DNA of 64,000 bases from Hyphomicrobium nitrativorans NL23 (GTDB taxonomy: Bacteria > Pseudomonadota > Alphaproteobacteria > Rhizobiales > Hyphomicrobiaceae), in assembly GCF_000503895.1 (NCBI RefSeq), contig NC_022997.1, positions 3,103,821 through 3,167,820 on the forward strand. Reading direction: 5' to 3'. Below the pieces are notes generated by a model. It searched no databases, had not been told where the DNA came from, and was given only the letters and a program-made list of their open reading frames with translations. Shown here piece after piece: positions 46,554 through 53,586 of the stretch. Position 1 is the first letter of the stretch. Each line of letters starts with the position of its first letter. Both the position numbers and the translations under genes were made by a program.

Positions 46554-47601
46554 ACGCCCGCTGTTTCGCGCGAGGCCGTGGATCCGTGGAGCGATGTGGA
46601 TCTTACTCCTCGCTCTCGTCGGCTCCGAGGCGGCCTTGGCTCAAGCGTCTTCACAAACGCTCGACACCGTCCGCAAGCGCGGGATTCTCAACTGCGGGGT
46701 CAACACGGGTCTTGCAGGCTTCGCCGCGCCGGACGCACGTGGACGCTGGACCGGGATCGACGCCGACTTCTGCCGCGCCGTTGCGGCGGCCGTGTTCGGC
46801 GACGGCGACAAGGTGCGCTTCGTGCCGCTCAACGCCAAGGAGCGCTTCACCGCGCTTCAATCGGGCGAAGTGGACCTGCTCTCGCGCAACACGACCTGGA
46901 CCATGAGCCGCGACACCTCGCTGGGGCTCAACTTCGCGGGCGTGCTGTTCTACGACGGGCAGGCGTTCATGGTGCGCAAGTCGCAAGGTCTCAAATCCGT
47001 GGACGAACTTGCGGGCGCGAGCATCTGCGTGCAAACGGGCACGACGAACGAGCTCAACCTCGCCGACTATTTCGATACGCGCGGCTTACGCTACAAGCCT
47101 GTCGTGTTCGAACGCCTGATCGAGGTTCTTGCCGCATACCAGAGCAACCGCTGCGATGCCTTCACCACCGACAGCTCGCAGCTCGTCGCAGAACGCACAC
47201 GCCTCGCAGATCCGGAGAATCACGAAATCCTGCCCGACCTCATTTCCAAGGAGCCGCTTGGGCCGCTGGTGCGCCAGGGCGATGCGGTGTGGTCCAACAT
47301 CGCGCGGTGGACGCTATTTCTCCTCATCAACGCGGAGGAACTGGGCATCACGCAAGAGAACGCCGGCGAGATGCGAACGTCGCCGAATCCGGGGATTCGC
47401 CGCATCTTCGGCGAAGGCAGCACGTTCGGCCGCGCGCTCGGCCTCCGCGACGATTGGGCCGTGTCGGTGATCAAGACCGTCGGCAACTACGGAGAGGCCT
47501 TCGAGCGGAACCTCGGCCAAGGTTCGCCCCTCAAAATCGAGCGCGGGCGCAACGCTCTGTGGACGAAAGGCGGGCTGATGTACGCTCCGCCGATCCGCTG
47601 A
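46549..47601 (+). CDS. aapJ: Aap-type amino-acid-binding protein
   Basis: 350 residues from the GTG at 46549. Periplasmic solute receptor that hands polar amino acids to the transporter. The N-terminus gives a Sec signal, basic residues then a hydrophobic run ending ALAQ; starting at the next ATG (46594) would lose the basic part, so the GTG is preferred. The SBP_bac_3 core includes TLDTVRKRGILNCGVNTGLA, GIDADFCRAVAAAVFGD, and SRNTTWTMSRDTSLGLNF; YKPVVFERLIEVLAAYQSNR and DAFTTDSSQL are also typical. The start codon lies within the last bases of the upstream repeat. aapQ follows 15 bases after the stop. Confidence 0.93.
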   Translation: MRRPLFRARPWIRGAMWILLLALVGSEAALAQASSQTLDTVRKRGILNCGVNTGLAGFAAPDARGRWTGIDADFCRAVAAAVFGDGDKVRFVPLNAKERFTALQSGEVDLLSRNTTWTMSRDTSLGLNFAGVLFYDGQAFMVRKSQGLKSVDELAGASICVQTGTTNELNLADYFDTRGLRYKPVVFERLIEVLAAYQSNRCDAFTTDSSQLVAERTRLADPENHEILPDLISKEPLGPLVRQGDAVWSNIARWTLFLLINAEELGITQENAGEMRTSPNPGIRRIFGEGSTFGRALGLRDDWAVSVIKTVGNYGEAFERNLGQGSPLKIERGRNALWTKGGLMYAPPIR

Positions 47602-47616
47602 GGGGGGCGAGACGAG

Positions 47617-48816
47617 ATGCGCTCTCCCGATCTCAAGCGCTGGCGCGAACCGGCTACCTGGAAAGAAGCGGCCTACGATCCGGGCGTGCGCGCGGCCGTC
47701 TTCCAGGTGCTGCTCGCGCTCGCGATTGCATTCCTCGCCTACGAGATCGTCTCCAACACGATTGAAAACCTGCGCAAGCAGAACATCGCATCCGGCTTCG
47801 GTTTCCTTTCGGAAACGGCGGGTTTCGACATCTCGCAGACGCCGATCCCCTATTCCAGCAAGAGCACCTACGGCGCGGCGTTTCTTGTGGGGCTCGCGAA
47901 CACGCTGATCGTCGCGTTCATCGGGATCGCAATCGCGACGGTGCTTGGCTTCACCATCGGCATTGCGCGGCTCTCGCCCAACTGGCTCGTGGCGAAGCTC
48001 GCGCTTTCCTACGTCGAGCTGATCCGCAACATGCCGCTCCTGTTGCAGCTTCTCGTTTGGTACGTTGCGGTGTTGCGCACTCTGCCGTTTCCGCAGGACG
48101 CGTTGGCGCTGCCGGGTGGCGGCTTTCTCGATGTGCGCGGGTTGCATTTGCCGCGCTTCTCGCTCGACTCCGGCGGAGGCATTCTCCTCGCCGTGCTGGC
48201 GCTCGCGCTCGCCGGCGCGTGGTGGCTCAAAAGGCAGGCGGGGATCGACCGTGAGGCGGGCCAGACCGTTCCGACACGCGCGCAACGCGTGGGCTGGGGG
48301 CTCGTTATCGCCGTGCCTACCATCGCCGTCGCGATCGCCTTCGCCGCGTCCAGCGTGAGCTACCCCGTGCTCGGGCGCTTCAATCACGAGGGCGGATTAT
48401 CCATCGAGCCCGAATTTCTGGCACTCGTGATCGGACTCTCGACCTACACCGCGGCGTTCATCGCCGAGATCGTGCGCGCGGGACTGCAAGGTGTTCCGCG
48501 CGGCCAGCGGGAAGCGGCGGCGGCTCTCGGCCTCAGCCGGCGGCAAGCACTGCGTCTCGTGATCCTGCCGCAGTCGCTCCGGATCATCATCCCGCCGCTC
48601 ACCAACCAATATCTCAACCTGACCAAGAACTCGTCGCTCGCCGTCGCCATCGGCTATCCCGATCTCGTCTCCGTCTTCTCCGGGACCGTGCTGAACCAGA
48701 CCGGGCAGGCGGTCGAAGTCATTCTTATCACCATGGCCGTCTATCTCGCGATCAGCCTCGCGACAGCCGCCTTCATGAACTGGTTCAATAAGCGAACCTC
48801 TTGGGCGGAGCGGTGA
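47617..48816 (+). CDS. aapQ: Aap-type amino-acid ABC permease AapQ
   Basis: 399 residues. First membrane subunit. It has about eight hydrophobic segments, the usual extended size of AapQ (with an insertion between the first helices). The permease EAA-loop is visible as QGVPRGQREAAAALGLSRRQ, which contacts the ATPase. Other family segments are LSYVELIRNMPLLLQLLVWY and NQYLNLTKNSSLAVAIGYPD. It forms a heterodimer with AapM. The stop TGA overlaps a GTG at 48813 that could begin aapM. Confidence 0.94.
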   Translation: MRSPDLKRWREPATWKEAAYDPGVRAAVFQVLLALAIAFLAYEIVSNTIENLRKQNIASGFGFLSETAGFDISQTPIPYSSKSTYGAAFLVGLANTLIVAFIGIAIATVLGFTIGIARLSPNWLVAKLALSYVELIRNMPLLLQLLVWYVAVLRTLPFPQDALALPGGGFLDVRGLHLPRFSLDSGGGILLAVLALALAGAWWLKRQAGIDREAGQTVPTRAQRVGWGLVIAVPTIAVAIAFAASSVSYPVLGRFNHEGGLSIEPEFLALVIGLSTYTAAFIAEIVRAGLQGVPRGQREAAAALGLSRRQALRLVILPQSLRIIIPPLTNQYLNLTKNSSLAVAIGYPDLVSVFSGTVLNQTGQAVEVILITMAVYLAISLATAAFMNWFNKRTSWAER

Positions 48817-48824
48817 GGCGCGGC

Positions 48825-49916
48825 ATGGAGAGCGGCCGCACAGCGGGACGACGGAGCGCGCTCGAACGCACGCAGGAGGCGCTGTTTCCGACCGTCGGCC
48901 AATCGGTCGCCAGCGTTGCGGCGCTCGCGCTCATCGGCTTCGTCGCCTACGCATTCATCGACTGGGCGATCCTGCGCGCCGTCTTTACCGGCTCCGACGG
49001 TTCAGCGTGCCGGGTGCCGAATGCGGGCGCATGCTGGCCGTTCGTCACCCACAAGATCGATCTCTTTCTCTACGGCCGTTATCCCGAAGCCGAGCTTTGG
49101 CGCGTGAAGCTCACGTATGCGCTGGCACTCGCCGGGCTCGTGCCGCTCATGATGCCGCGCGTGCCCTACAAGCTGCCGCTCGCGCTCTATCTGCTCGCCG
49201 TGTTTCCGGTGATCGCGTTCTTCCTGCTGTACGGCGGCGCGTTCGGGCTTCCCGTCGTCGGGACAGAGCTATGGGGCGGGCTCCTGCTCACGCTCGTGAT
49301 CGCGAGCGTGGGGATCGCAGCCTCGTTCCCGCTCGGCATCCTGCTGGCGCTCGGGCGGCGCTCGGAGATGCCGTTCGTCCGCTGGGCCTCCATCGCCTAC
49401 ATCGAACTGGTGCGCGGTGTGCCGCTCGTCACGGTGCTCTTCATGTCGTCCGTCATGTTACCGCTCTTTCTGCCGCCCGAAGTCACCATCGACAAGCTCG
49501 TCCGCGCCCTTGTCGGCGTCGCGCTGTTCTCGGCCGCGTACCTGGCGGAGGTCGTGCGCGGAGGGCTTCAGGCCATTCCGCGCGGCCAATACGAAGCCGC
49601 CGACGCGCTCGGCCTCGGCTACTGGCGGAAAATGGGGCTCGTGGTGCTGCCCCAGGCCATCCGGCTCGTCATACCCGGCCTCGTCAATTCGGCCATCGCG
49701 CTCTTCAAGGACACGAGCCTCGTCCTGATCATCGGCCTCTTCGATCTTGTTGGAATCGTTCAACAGTCGGCCCAGGCCGACGCCCAGTGGTTTTCCCCGC
49801 AGACGGCCGCCACCGGTTACTTTTTCGCAGGCGCCGTGTTCTGGATCTTCTGCTTTGGAATGTCGCGATATTCCGCCGCCGTCGAGGACAGGCTGGATGC
49901 CCGAGCCCGGGGATAG
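48825..49916 (+). CDS. aapM: Aap-type amino-acid ABC permease AapM
   Basis: 363 residues from the ATG at 48825; a GTG at 48813 overlapping the aapQ stop is the alternative. Second membrane subunit. Hydrophobic segments lie around residues 28-56, 95-140, 160-190 and 240-330. The EAA-loop reads QAIPRGQYEAADALGLGYWR, followed by NSAIALFKDTSLVLIIGLFD. Characteristic RGVPLVTVLFMSSVMLPLF is present. It is the last gene of the transporter, in the usual Q-M order. No terminator with a clear U-run follows. Confidence 0.94.
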   Translation: MESGRTAGRRSALERTQEALFPTVGQSVASVAALALIGFVAYAFIDWAILRAVFTGSDGSACRVPNAGACWPFVTHKIDLFLYGRYPEAELWRVKLTYALALAGLVPLMMPRVPYKLPLALYLLAVFPVIAFFLLYGGAFGLPVVGTELWGGLLLTLVIASVGIAASFPLGILLALGRRSEMPFVRWASIAYIELVRGVPLVTVLFMSSVMLPLFLPPEVTIDKLVRALVGVALFSAAYLAEVVRGGLQAIPRGQYEAADALGLGYWRKMGLVVLPQAIRLVIPGLVNSAIALFKDTSLVLIIGLFDLVGIVQQSAQADAQWFSPQTAATGYFFAGAVFWIFCFGMSRYSAAVEDRLDARARG

Positions 49917-50011
49917 ACTTGGAATGCCATGACAACGACACCCCGCTCGTATAAGGATTTAGCCGCCATCACAGAACAGAATCCGGTGGCGCAAAATCTG
50001 GGGGTTATCCG

Positions 50012-50488
50012 ATGTTTTTGCCTACTGAATACGCCATTTACGAACCCGTCCTGCTTGCGGCCGCCGTTGTGTTCGTCATCGGACTCATCGGCAACATCCT
50101 GTCGTTCTCCAGCCGGTTCGGAAACGCGCTCATTACGGCGATCCTGTTCGCCATCATTTTCGGCGCGCTTTTCTACACCACGCAGGCAGACGTCCGCGCT
50201 CCGCAGCCGCAGTTCCTGCCCGCTGAGCACGCCTGGCTCGAATACGTGCTGTTCGGCGCGGCGATTGTCTTCGTCGTCGATCTCATCGGTAATGCGCTGT
50301 CGTTCTCCAGCCGCTTCATCAACGCGCTGGTCACGGCAATCGTCTTCGCTGCGATCTTCGGCGGCCTGACGTATGTGGCCGACCGCGAAGGCGTGGAGAT
50401 CCCGACCGTGCAGGAGATCGCACCGGAGCTTACGACACCTTCGGCAGCACCCGAGCAGCCTGCTGCGCCTTCGCCGGCGACCCCATAA
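50012..50488 (+). CDS. Membrane protein with an internal tandem duplication
   Basis: 158 residues with two copies of a 59-residue unit (residues 2-60 and 68-126). Each begins FLP-x-E and contains LIGN-x-LSFSSRF-x-NAL followed by a hydrophobic run and IFG. Each unit has two membrane helices, so four are expected, with a Pro/Ala-rich C-terminus (EIAPELTTPSAAPEQPAAP). I do not recognise the family. It is on plus, downstream of the aap genes but about 95 bases away, with its own likely promoter. A pore or scaffold role is speculative. Confidence 0.82.
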   Translation: MFLPTEYAIYEPVLLAAAVVFVIGLIGNILSFSSRFGNALITAILFAIIFGALFYTTQADVRAPQPQFLPAEHAWLEYVLFGAAIVFVVDLIGNALSFSSRFINALVTAIVFAAIFGGLTYVADREGVEIPTVQEIAPELTTPSAAPEQPAAPSPATP

Positions 50489-50532
50489 CGCCGGCGCGGT
50501 TCTGCTTCTATTTGCGTGCCACCGGCACGTCT

Positions 50533-50559
50533 GCCGGGGGAGGAGCTTCCTCCCCCGGC
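50533..50559. terminator. 12-bp hairpin between convergent genes
   Basis: GCCGGGGGAGGA (50533-50544) pairs perfectly with 50548-50559 around GCT. It lies 45 bases after the duplicated membrane protein stop and 9 bases after the stop codon of the convergent gene. No U-run follows on either strand, so termination would rely on stem strength. Confidence 0.5.
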
Positions 50560-50567
50560 TGTGCGGT

Positions 50568-51695
50568 TTAACGACCAAATAGCTCTGCGACGAACGCGCC
50601 GATCGCGAGCGCGGACGTCAATCCCGGGCTTTCGATACCGTAGAGCGCAACGAGGCGTTCGCGCCCATGCTCGCGCTCGGTGTGGATCGTGAAGTCCGGC
50701 GCCGCCTCTCCTTCAGCGTAGATTTTTGGGCGCACGCCGACGTAGGCGGGCACGAGGCGTTCTCCCGCCAGGCCCGGCCAATAGCGCCGAATTTCCTCCA
50801 CGAAACGCGCGCGGCGCACGCCTTCCGCATCGTCGAAGACATAGCTGGACTCGGCCTGCCATTCGAGGTCGGGGCCGAATTTCGCACGGCCCGTGACATC
50901 GAGCGTCAGGTGAATGCCGAGCCAACCCTCGCTGGGCATCGGATAAACGAGATGGCGGAACGGCGCGGGGCCTTCAAGCGCGTAGTAGTGCCCGCGCGCG
51001 GGGTAGGTTCGCGGCACAGCATAGCCCGGCTGCCCCCCGAGGCTTTCGCCCAACATTGTTGCACCGAGCCCGGCGGCGATGACGAGGTTGCGGGACGTCA
51101 GCACTGCGCGTTCGCTCGCCTCGCCGCTGTCAGTCACGATCTCGTAGGCGCCATCGCTTCTCACGCCCAGCGCCGTCACGCGCGTTTCGAGCACGACGCT
51201 GCCCGAGCCCGCGCGGACATGGCCTTCGAGCGCAACCATCAGTGCGTGGCTGTCGATGACGCCGGTCGAGGGCGAGTAGAGAGCGGCCACGGCGGATACA
51301 TCAGGCTCGCGCGCCTTGACGTCTTCCGCGCTCAGGCGGGCGATGTCGGTCACGCCGTTGGCGCGCGCAATCCCCGCCAGCGCGTCGAGGCGCGGGATCT
51401 CGCTCTCGCGCGTGGCGACGAGCAGCTTTCCATAGCGCATGTGGGGGACGCCGTTCTCGCGCGCGAACGCATAGAGAAGGTCGCGTCCCTCGACGCAGAA
51501 GCGTGCTTTGAGGCTGCCGGGCGCATAATAGAGCCCGGCATGGATCACTTCGCTCGAACGGCTCGACGTCTCCTGCCCGATGCCGCCGTGGCGTTCGAGG
51601 ACGAGCACCTCATGCCCCCTCGCCACGAGCGCGCGGGCGACGGCGAGGCCGACAACGCCCGCGCCGATAACGACGGTCTCAATGTCCGGTGCCAT
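50568..51695 (-). CDS. FAD-dependent oxidoreductase, LhgO-like
   Basis: 375 residues of the DAO family. The N-terminal dinucleotide motif is VVIGAGVVGLAVARAL, followed by GIGQETSSRSSEVIHAGLYY, a signature of L-2-hydroxyglutarate oxidases (LhgO). The C-terminal barrel has VPAYVGVRPKI and GIESPGLTSALAIGAF. It would oxidise L-2-hydroxyglutarate to 2-oxoglutarate, removing a side product of central metabolism, probably passing electrons to the quinone pool or oxygen. Glycerol-3-phosphate or other hydroxyacid oxidases are less likely alternatives. GAGG lies 6 bases upstream of the ATG. It is convergent with the duplicated membrane protein and leads out of the DnaA-box region. Confidence 0.9.
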   Translation of the reverse strand: MAPDIETVVIGAGVVGLAVARALVARGHEVLVLERHGGIGQETSSRSSEVIHAGLYYAPGSLKARFCVEGRDLLYAFARENGVPHMRYGKLLVATRESEIPRLDALAGIARANGVTDIARLSAEDVKAREPDVSAVAALYSPSTGVIDSHALMVALEGHVRAGSGSVVLETRVTALGVRSDGAYEIVTDSGEASERAVLTSRNLVIAAGLGATMLGESLGGQPGYAVPRTYPARGHYYALEGPAPFRHLVYPMPSEGWLGIHLTLDVTGRAKFGPDLEWQAESSYVFDDAEGVRRARFVEEIRRYWPGLAGERLVPAYVGVRPKIYAEGEAAPDFTIHTEREHGRERLVALYGIESPGLTSALAIGAFVAELFGR

Positions 51696-51713
51696 CTGGG
51701 CCTCTTCACCGGG

Positions 51714-51802
51714 TTATCCACAATGTTCTCATGGCCGAATATTTCGGAGAACATCCTTATTTCTCAGAGCTTTGCTGAGTATCTTCCCACAAGTTATCCA
51801 CA
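51714..51802 (+). other. Two perfect DnaA-box sequences flanking hairpins
   Basis: TTATCCACA occurs at 51714-51722 and again at 51794-51802, both on plus, 80 bases apart. Between them, ATGTTCT/AGAACAT arms (51723-51754) enclose CCGAA/TTCGG, and CTCAG/CTGAG (about 51762-51778) forms a second small hairpin. The area is AT-richer than its surroundings. Function unknown. Confidence 0.5.
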
Positions 51803-51883
51803 GGCTTGCGATTCGCCTCGACCTGCTGGAGAACAAGACGGAAACATCGATCCCTGCGAGGCAAGGCGACCGAGAAAGCACAT

Positions 51884-51928
51884 GAAAACGGCGCCTGCGC
51901 GGGGATCTCTCCCGCAAACAGGCGCCGT
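51884..51928 (-). terminator. Bactofilin gene terminator
   Basis: ACGGCGCCTG (51888-51897) pairs with CAGGCGCCGT (51919-51928), with an inner GCGGG/CCCGC pair; on minus the stem is followed by TTTTC. It lies about 40 bases after the bactofilin stop. Confidence 0.8.
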
Positions 51929-51965
51929 GCGTTCGTAACGTGCTGTCCGGACGCCGCTCGGGCGC

Positions 51966-52562
51966 TCAGGCGACGGGTGCAATCGGCGGCGGAGAGGTCG
52001 GCAGCGACGAGACGGTCGCTGCGGGCGCCTGGACCGGCTCTTCCGGCGCTTGAGCCGCAGCAGCAGGCGGGGCGGTCTCGCGTGTCGCCTCGGGCAGCGC
52101 GATGCCCGCGAGCGGGTCATCGGTGCGGCGAGACTTGCCCTCGAAGAAGGCGCCCTGCTCAATCGCCATGGTCTGATGGTAAATGTCGCCCTCGACGTGG
52201 CTCGTGCTTTGGAGCAACACGCGACGTCCGCGCACCGTGCCGAGCAGGTGGCCGCGAATGACGCATTCCTCAGCCACAATGCCGCCCGTCACGCGGGCGT
52301 TCTCGCCGATGATGATATGGGTGCCGTGAATGTCGCCCTGCACCTCGCCGTCGATCTGGACCTCGCCCTTCGACGAGAGGTTGCCCTGGATGACGAGGTC
52401 GGGGCCGATCACGGATGCCGTCGACGGTCCGCCGGGCCGGAATGCCGGGGTGGGCCGCGCTCCGAGCGAAGAAGGTGAAGGGCCCATCGAGGCGGAGAAG
52501 TTCGGCGTGAGCGGCTGGGACCTCAAGCTGTCAGTCTCCTGCTTCCGGAATTGGGGCAGCAT
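51966..52562 (-). CDS. Bactofilin (polymer-forming cytoskeletal protein)
   Basis: 198 residues. Cytoplasmic, membrane-associated scaffold that polymerises without nucleotide. The central bactofilin domain (about 50-140) is a right-handed beta helix, with the family motifs DLVIQGNLSSKGEVQIDGE, VQGDIHGTHIIIGENARVTG and GHLLGTVRGRRVLLQSTSHV. The N-terminus is a flexible leader and the C-terminus is Pro/Ala-rich. In Caulobacter and relatives bactofilins organise stalk or peptidoglycan synthesis; whether this organism has a stalk is not known. GGAGGTT lies well placed before the ATG. The gene is alone, with a strong terminator and a DnaA-box region beyond. Confidence 0.93.
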   Translation of the reverse strand: MLPQFRKQETDSLRSQPLTPNFSASMGPSPSSLGARPTPAFRPGGPSTASVIGPDLVIQGNLSSKGEVQIDGEVQGDIHGTHIIIGENARVTGGIVAEECVIRGHLLGTVRGRRVLLQSTSHVEGDIYHQTMAIEQGAFFEGKSRRTDDPLAGIALPEATRETAPPAAAAQAPEEPVQAPAATVSSLPTSPPPIAPVA

Positions 52563-52770
52563 CCGTTGAACCTCCGCGGTTACGCGTCAACTTGCGCGAG
52601 TATTCCTGATCGCCGTTCGGCTATTTTTTTGTGGTTTGCTGGTGGTAAACCCCCGATCGGCGCGTGCCGGAGCAACCGCCGATCAGCTTCCTCCCGTAGC
52701 GTCTCGACTAGCATGTTTTCACAGGGTGGTCATCATTTTCGCTTGACCGCATCCTGCGCAAACTGGCGAA

Positions 52771-53253
52771 TCAGCGGGCGCTTGTCCCAGGTTTTCCACA
52801 CTTTATCAGGGCGAGCACCTCAGCCGCGTGCCCCCTCGGCTTAACCTTTCTCCAAATGTGCGCAATGCGCCCCTCGGGCGAAATGAGAAACGTCGCGCGC
52901 TCGACACCCATATACTTGCGGCCGTACATCGATTTCTCGACCCAGACGCCGTAGGCCGTCACGACCGTCTTCTCCTCGTCGGAGGCAAGGTAAAGATCGA
53001 GACCGTGTTTCGTCTTGAACCGGGCATGGCACGCCGGGTTGTCCGGCGAAACGCCGACGACGACGGCACGCGCGCGGGCGAAATCCTTGGCCAGGGCCGT
53101 GAACTCCTGTGCTTCCAGGGTGCATCCCGGCGTATCGTCGCGCGGGTAGAAATAAACGACCACCGACCGTCCTCGGACGTCTTGGAGATCGAACGTCTCT
53201 CCACCATCCGTCGGCAGCGCAAAAGCCGGTGCAACATCACCCTCTTGGAGCAT
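52771..53253 (-). CDS. bcp: Peroxiredoxin, BCP/PrxQ family
   Basis: 160 residues. Reduces hydrogen peroxide and organic peroxides with a peroxidatic Cys. VVVYFYPRDDTPGCTLEAQ contains the active Cys at residue 44 and the conserved Thr-Pro-Gly. The second Cys five residues later, which E. coli BCP uses as resolving Cys, is Gln here; a Cys at residue 75 (NPACHARF) or near 152 could replace it. GVSPDNPA and ATFLISPEGRIAHIW are also typical. Start ATG has GAGAAGG directly upstream. It is a single gene between the bactofilin and the divergent YhdP-like gene. Confidence 0.92.
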   Translation of the reverse strand: MLQEGDVAPAFALPTDGGETFDLQDVRGRSVVVYFYPRDDTPGCTLEAQEFTALAKDFARARAVVVGVSPDNPACHARFKTKHGLDLYLASDEEKTVVTAYGVWVEKSMYGRKYMGVERATFLISPEGRIAHIWRKVKPRGHAAEVLALIKCGKPGTSAR

Positions 53254-53586
53254 CCTTCTCGTGCCTTTCTTTTGTCGCTTTTAATGAGGCACATCGCACG
53301 CTTAACGGCGGTGGGGCCTCAGGATTCGTCGGGTTTGGGGATCGGGCGTTCCGTGCGCATCACGCGCCGTTCTTAATGGCATGGTTTTGTCACTTGGTGC
53401 AGCCGCACTCCGCCATTGTTGGCCGGTGCGTGCAGAGATCCTGACAAGGCCAAGCCCTGCGCCGCAGCGCCTGCCGAGTGTCGGGTCGAGAGTGCCGAGA
53501 CGATCCCTGGATCGCGGCTCTGTCCGGCTCTTTAACGACGGCGCGCGGCGGCACACCACGCACACGCCGGCCGGAGACCGTTCGGA
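53254..53586. other. Divergent bcp / YhdP-like intergenic stretch
   Basis: 333 bases. No strong hairpin, repeat or convincing small gene was seen. Short open frames on both strands look like noise. GGAGA lies before the 53587 start. Confidence 0.4.
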
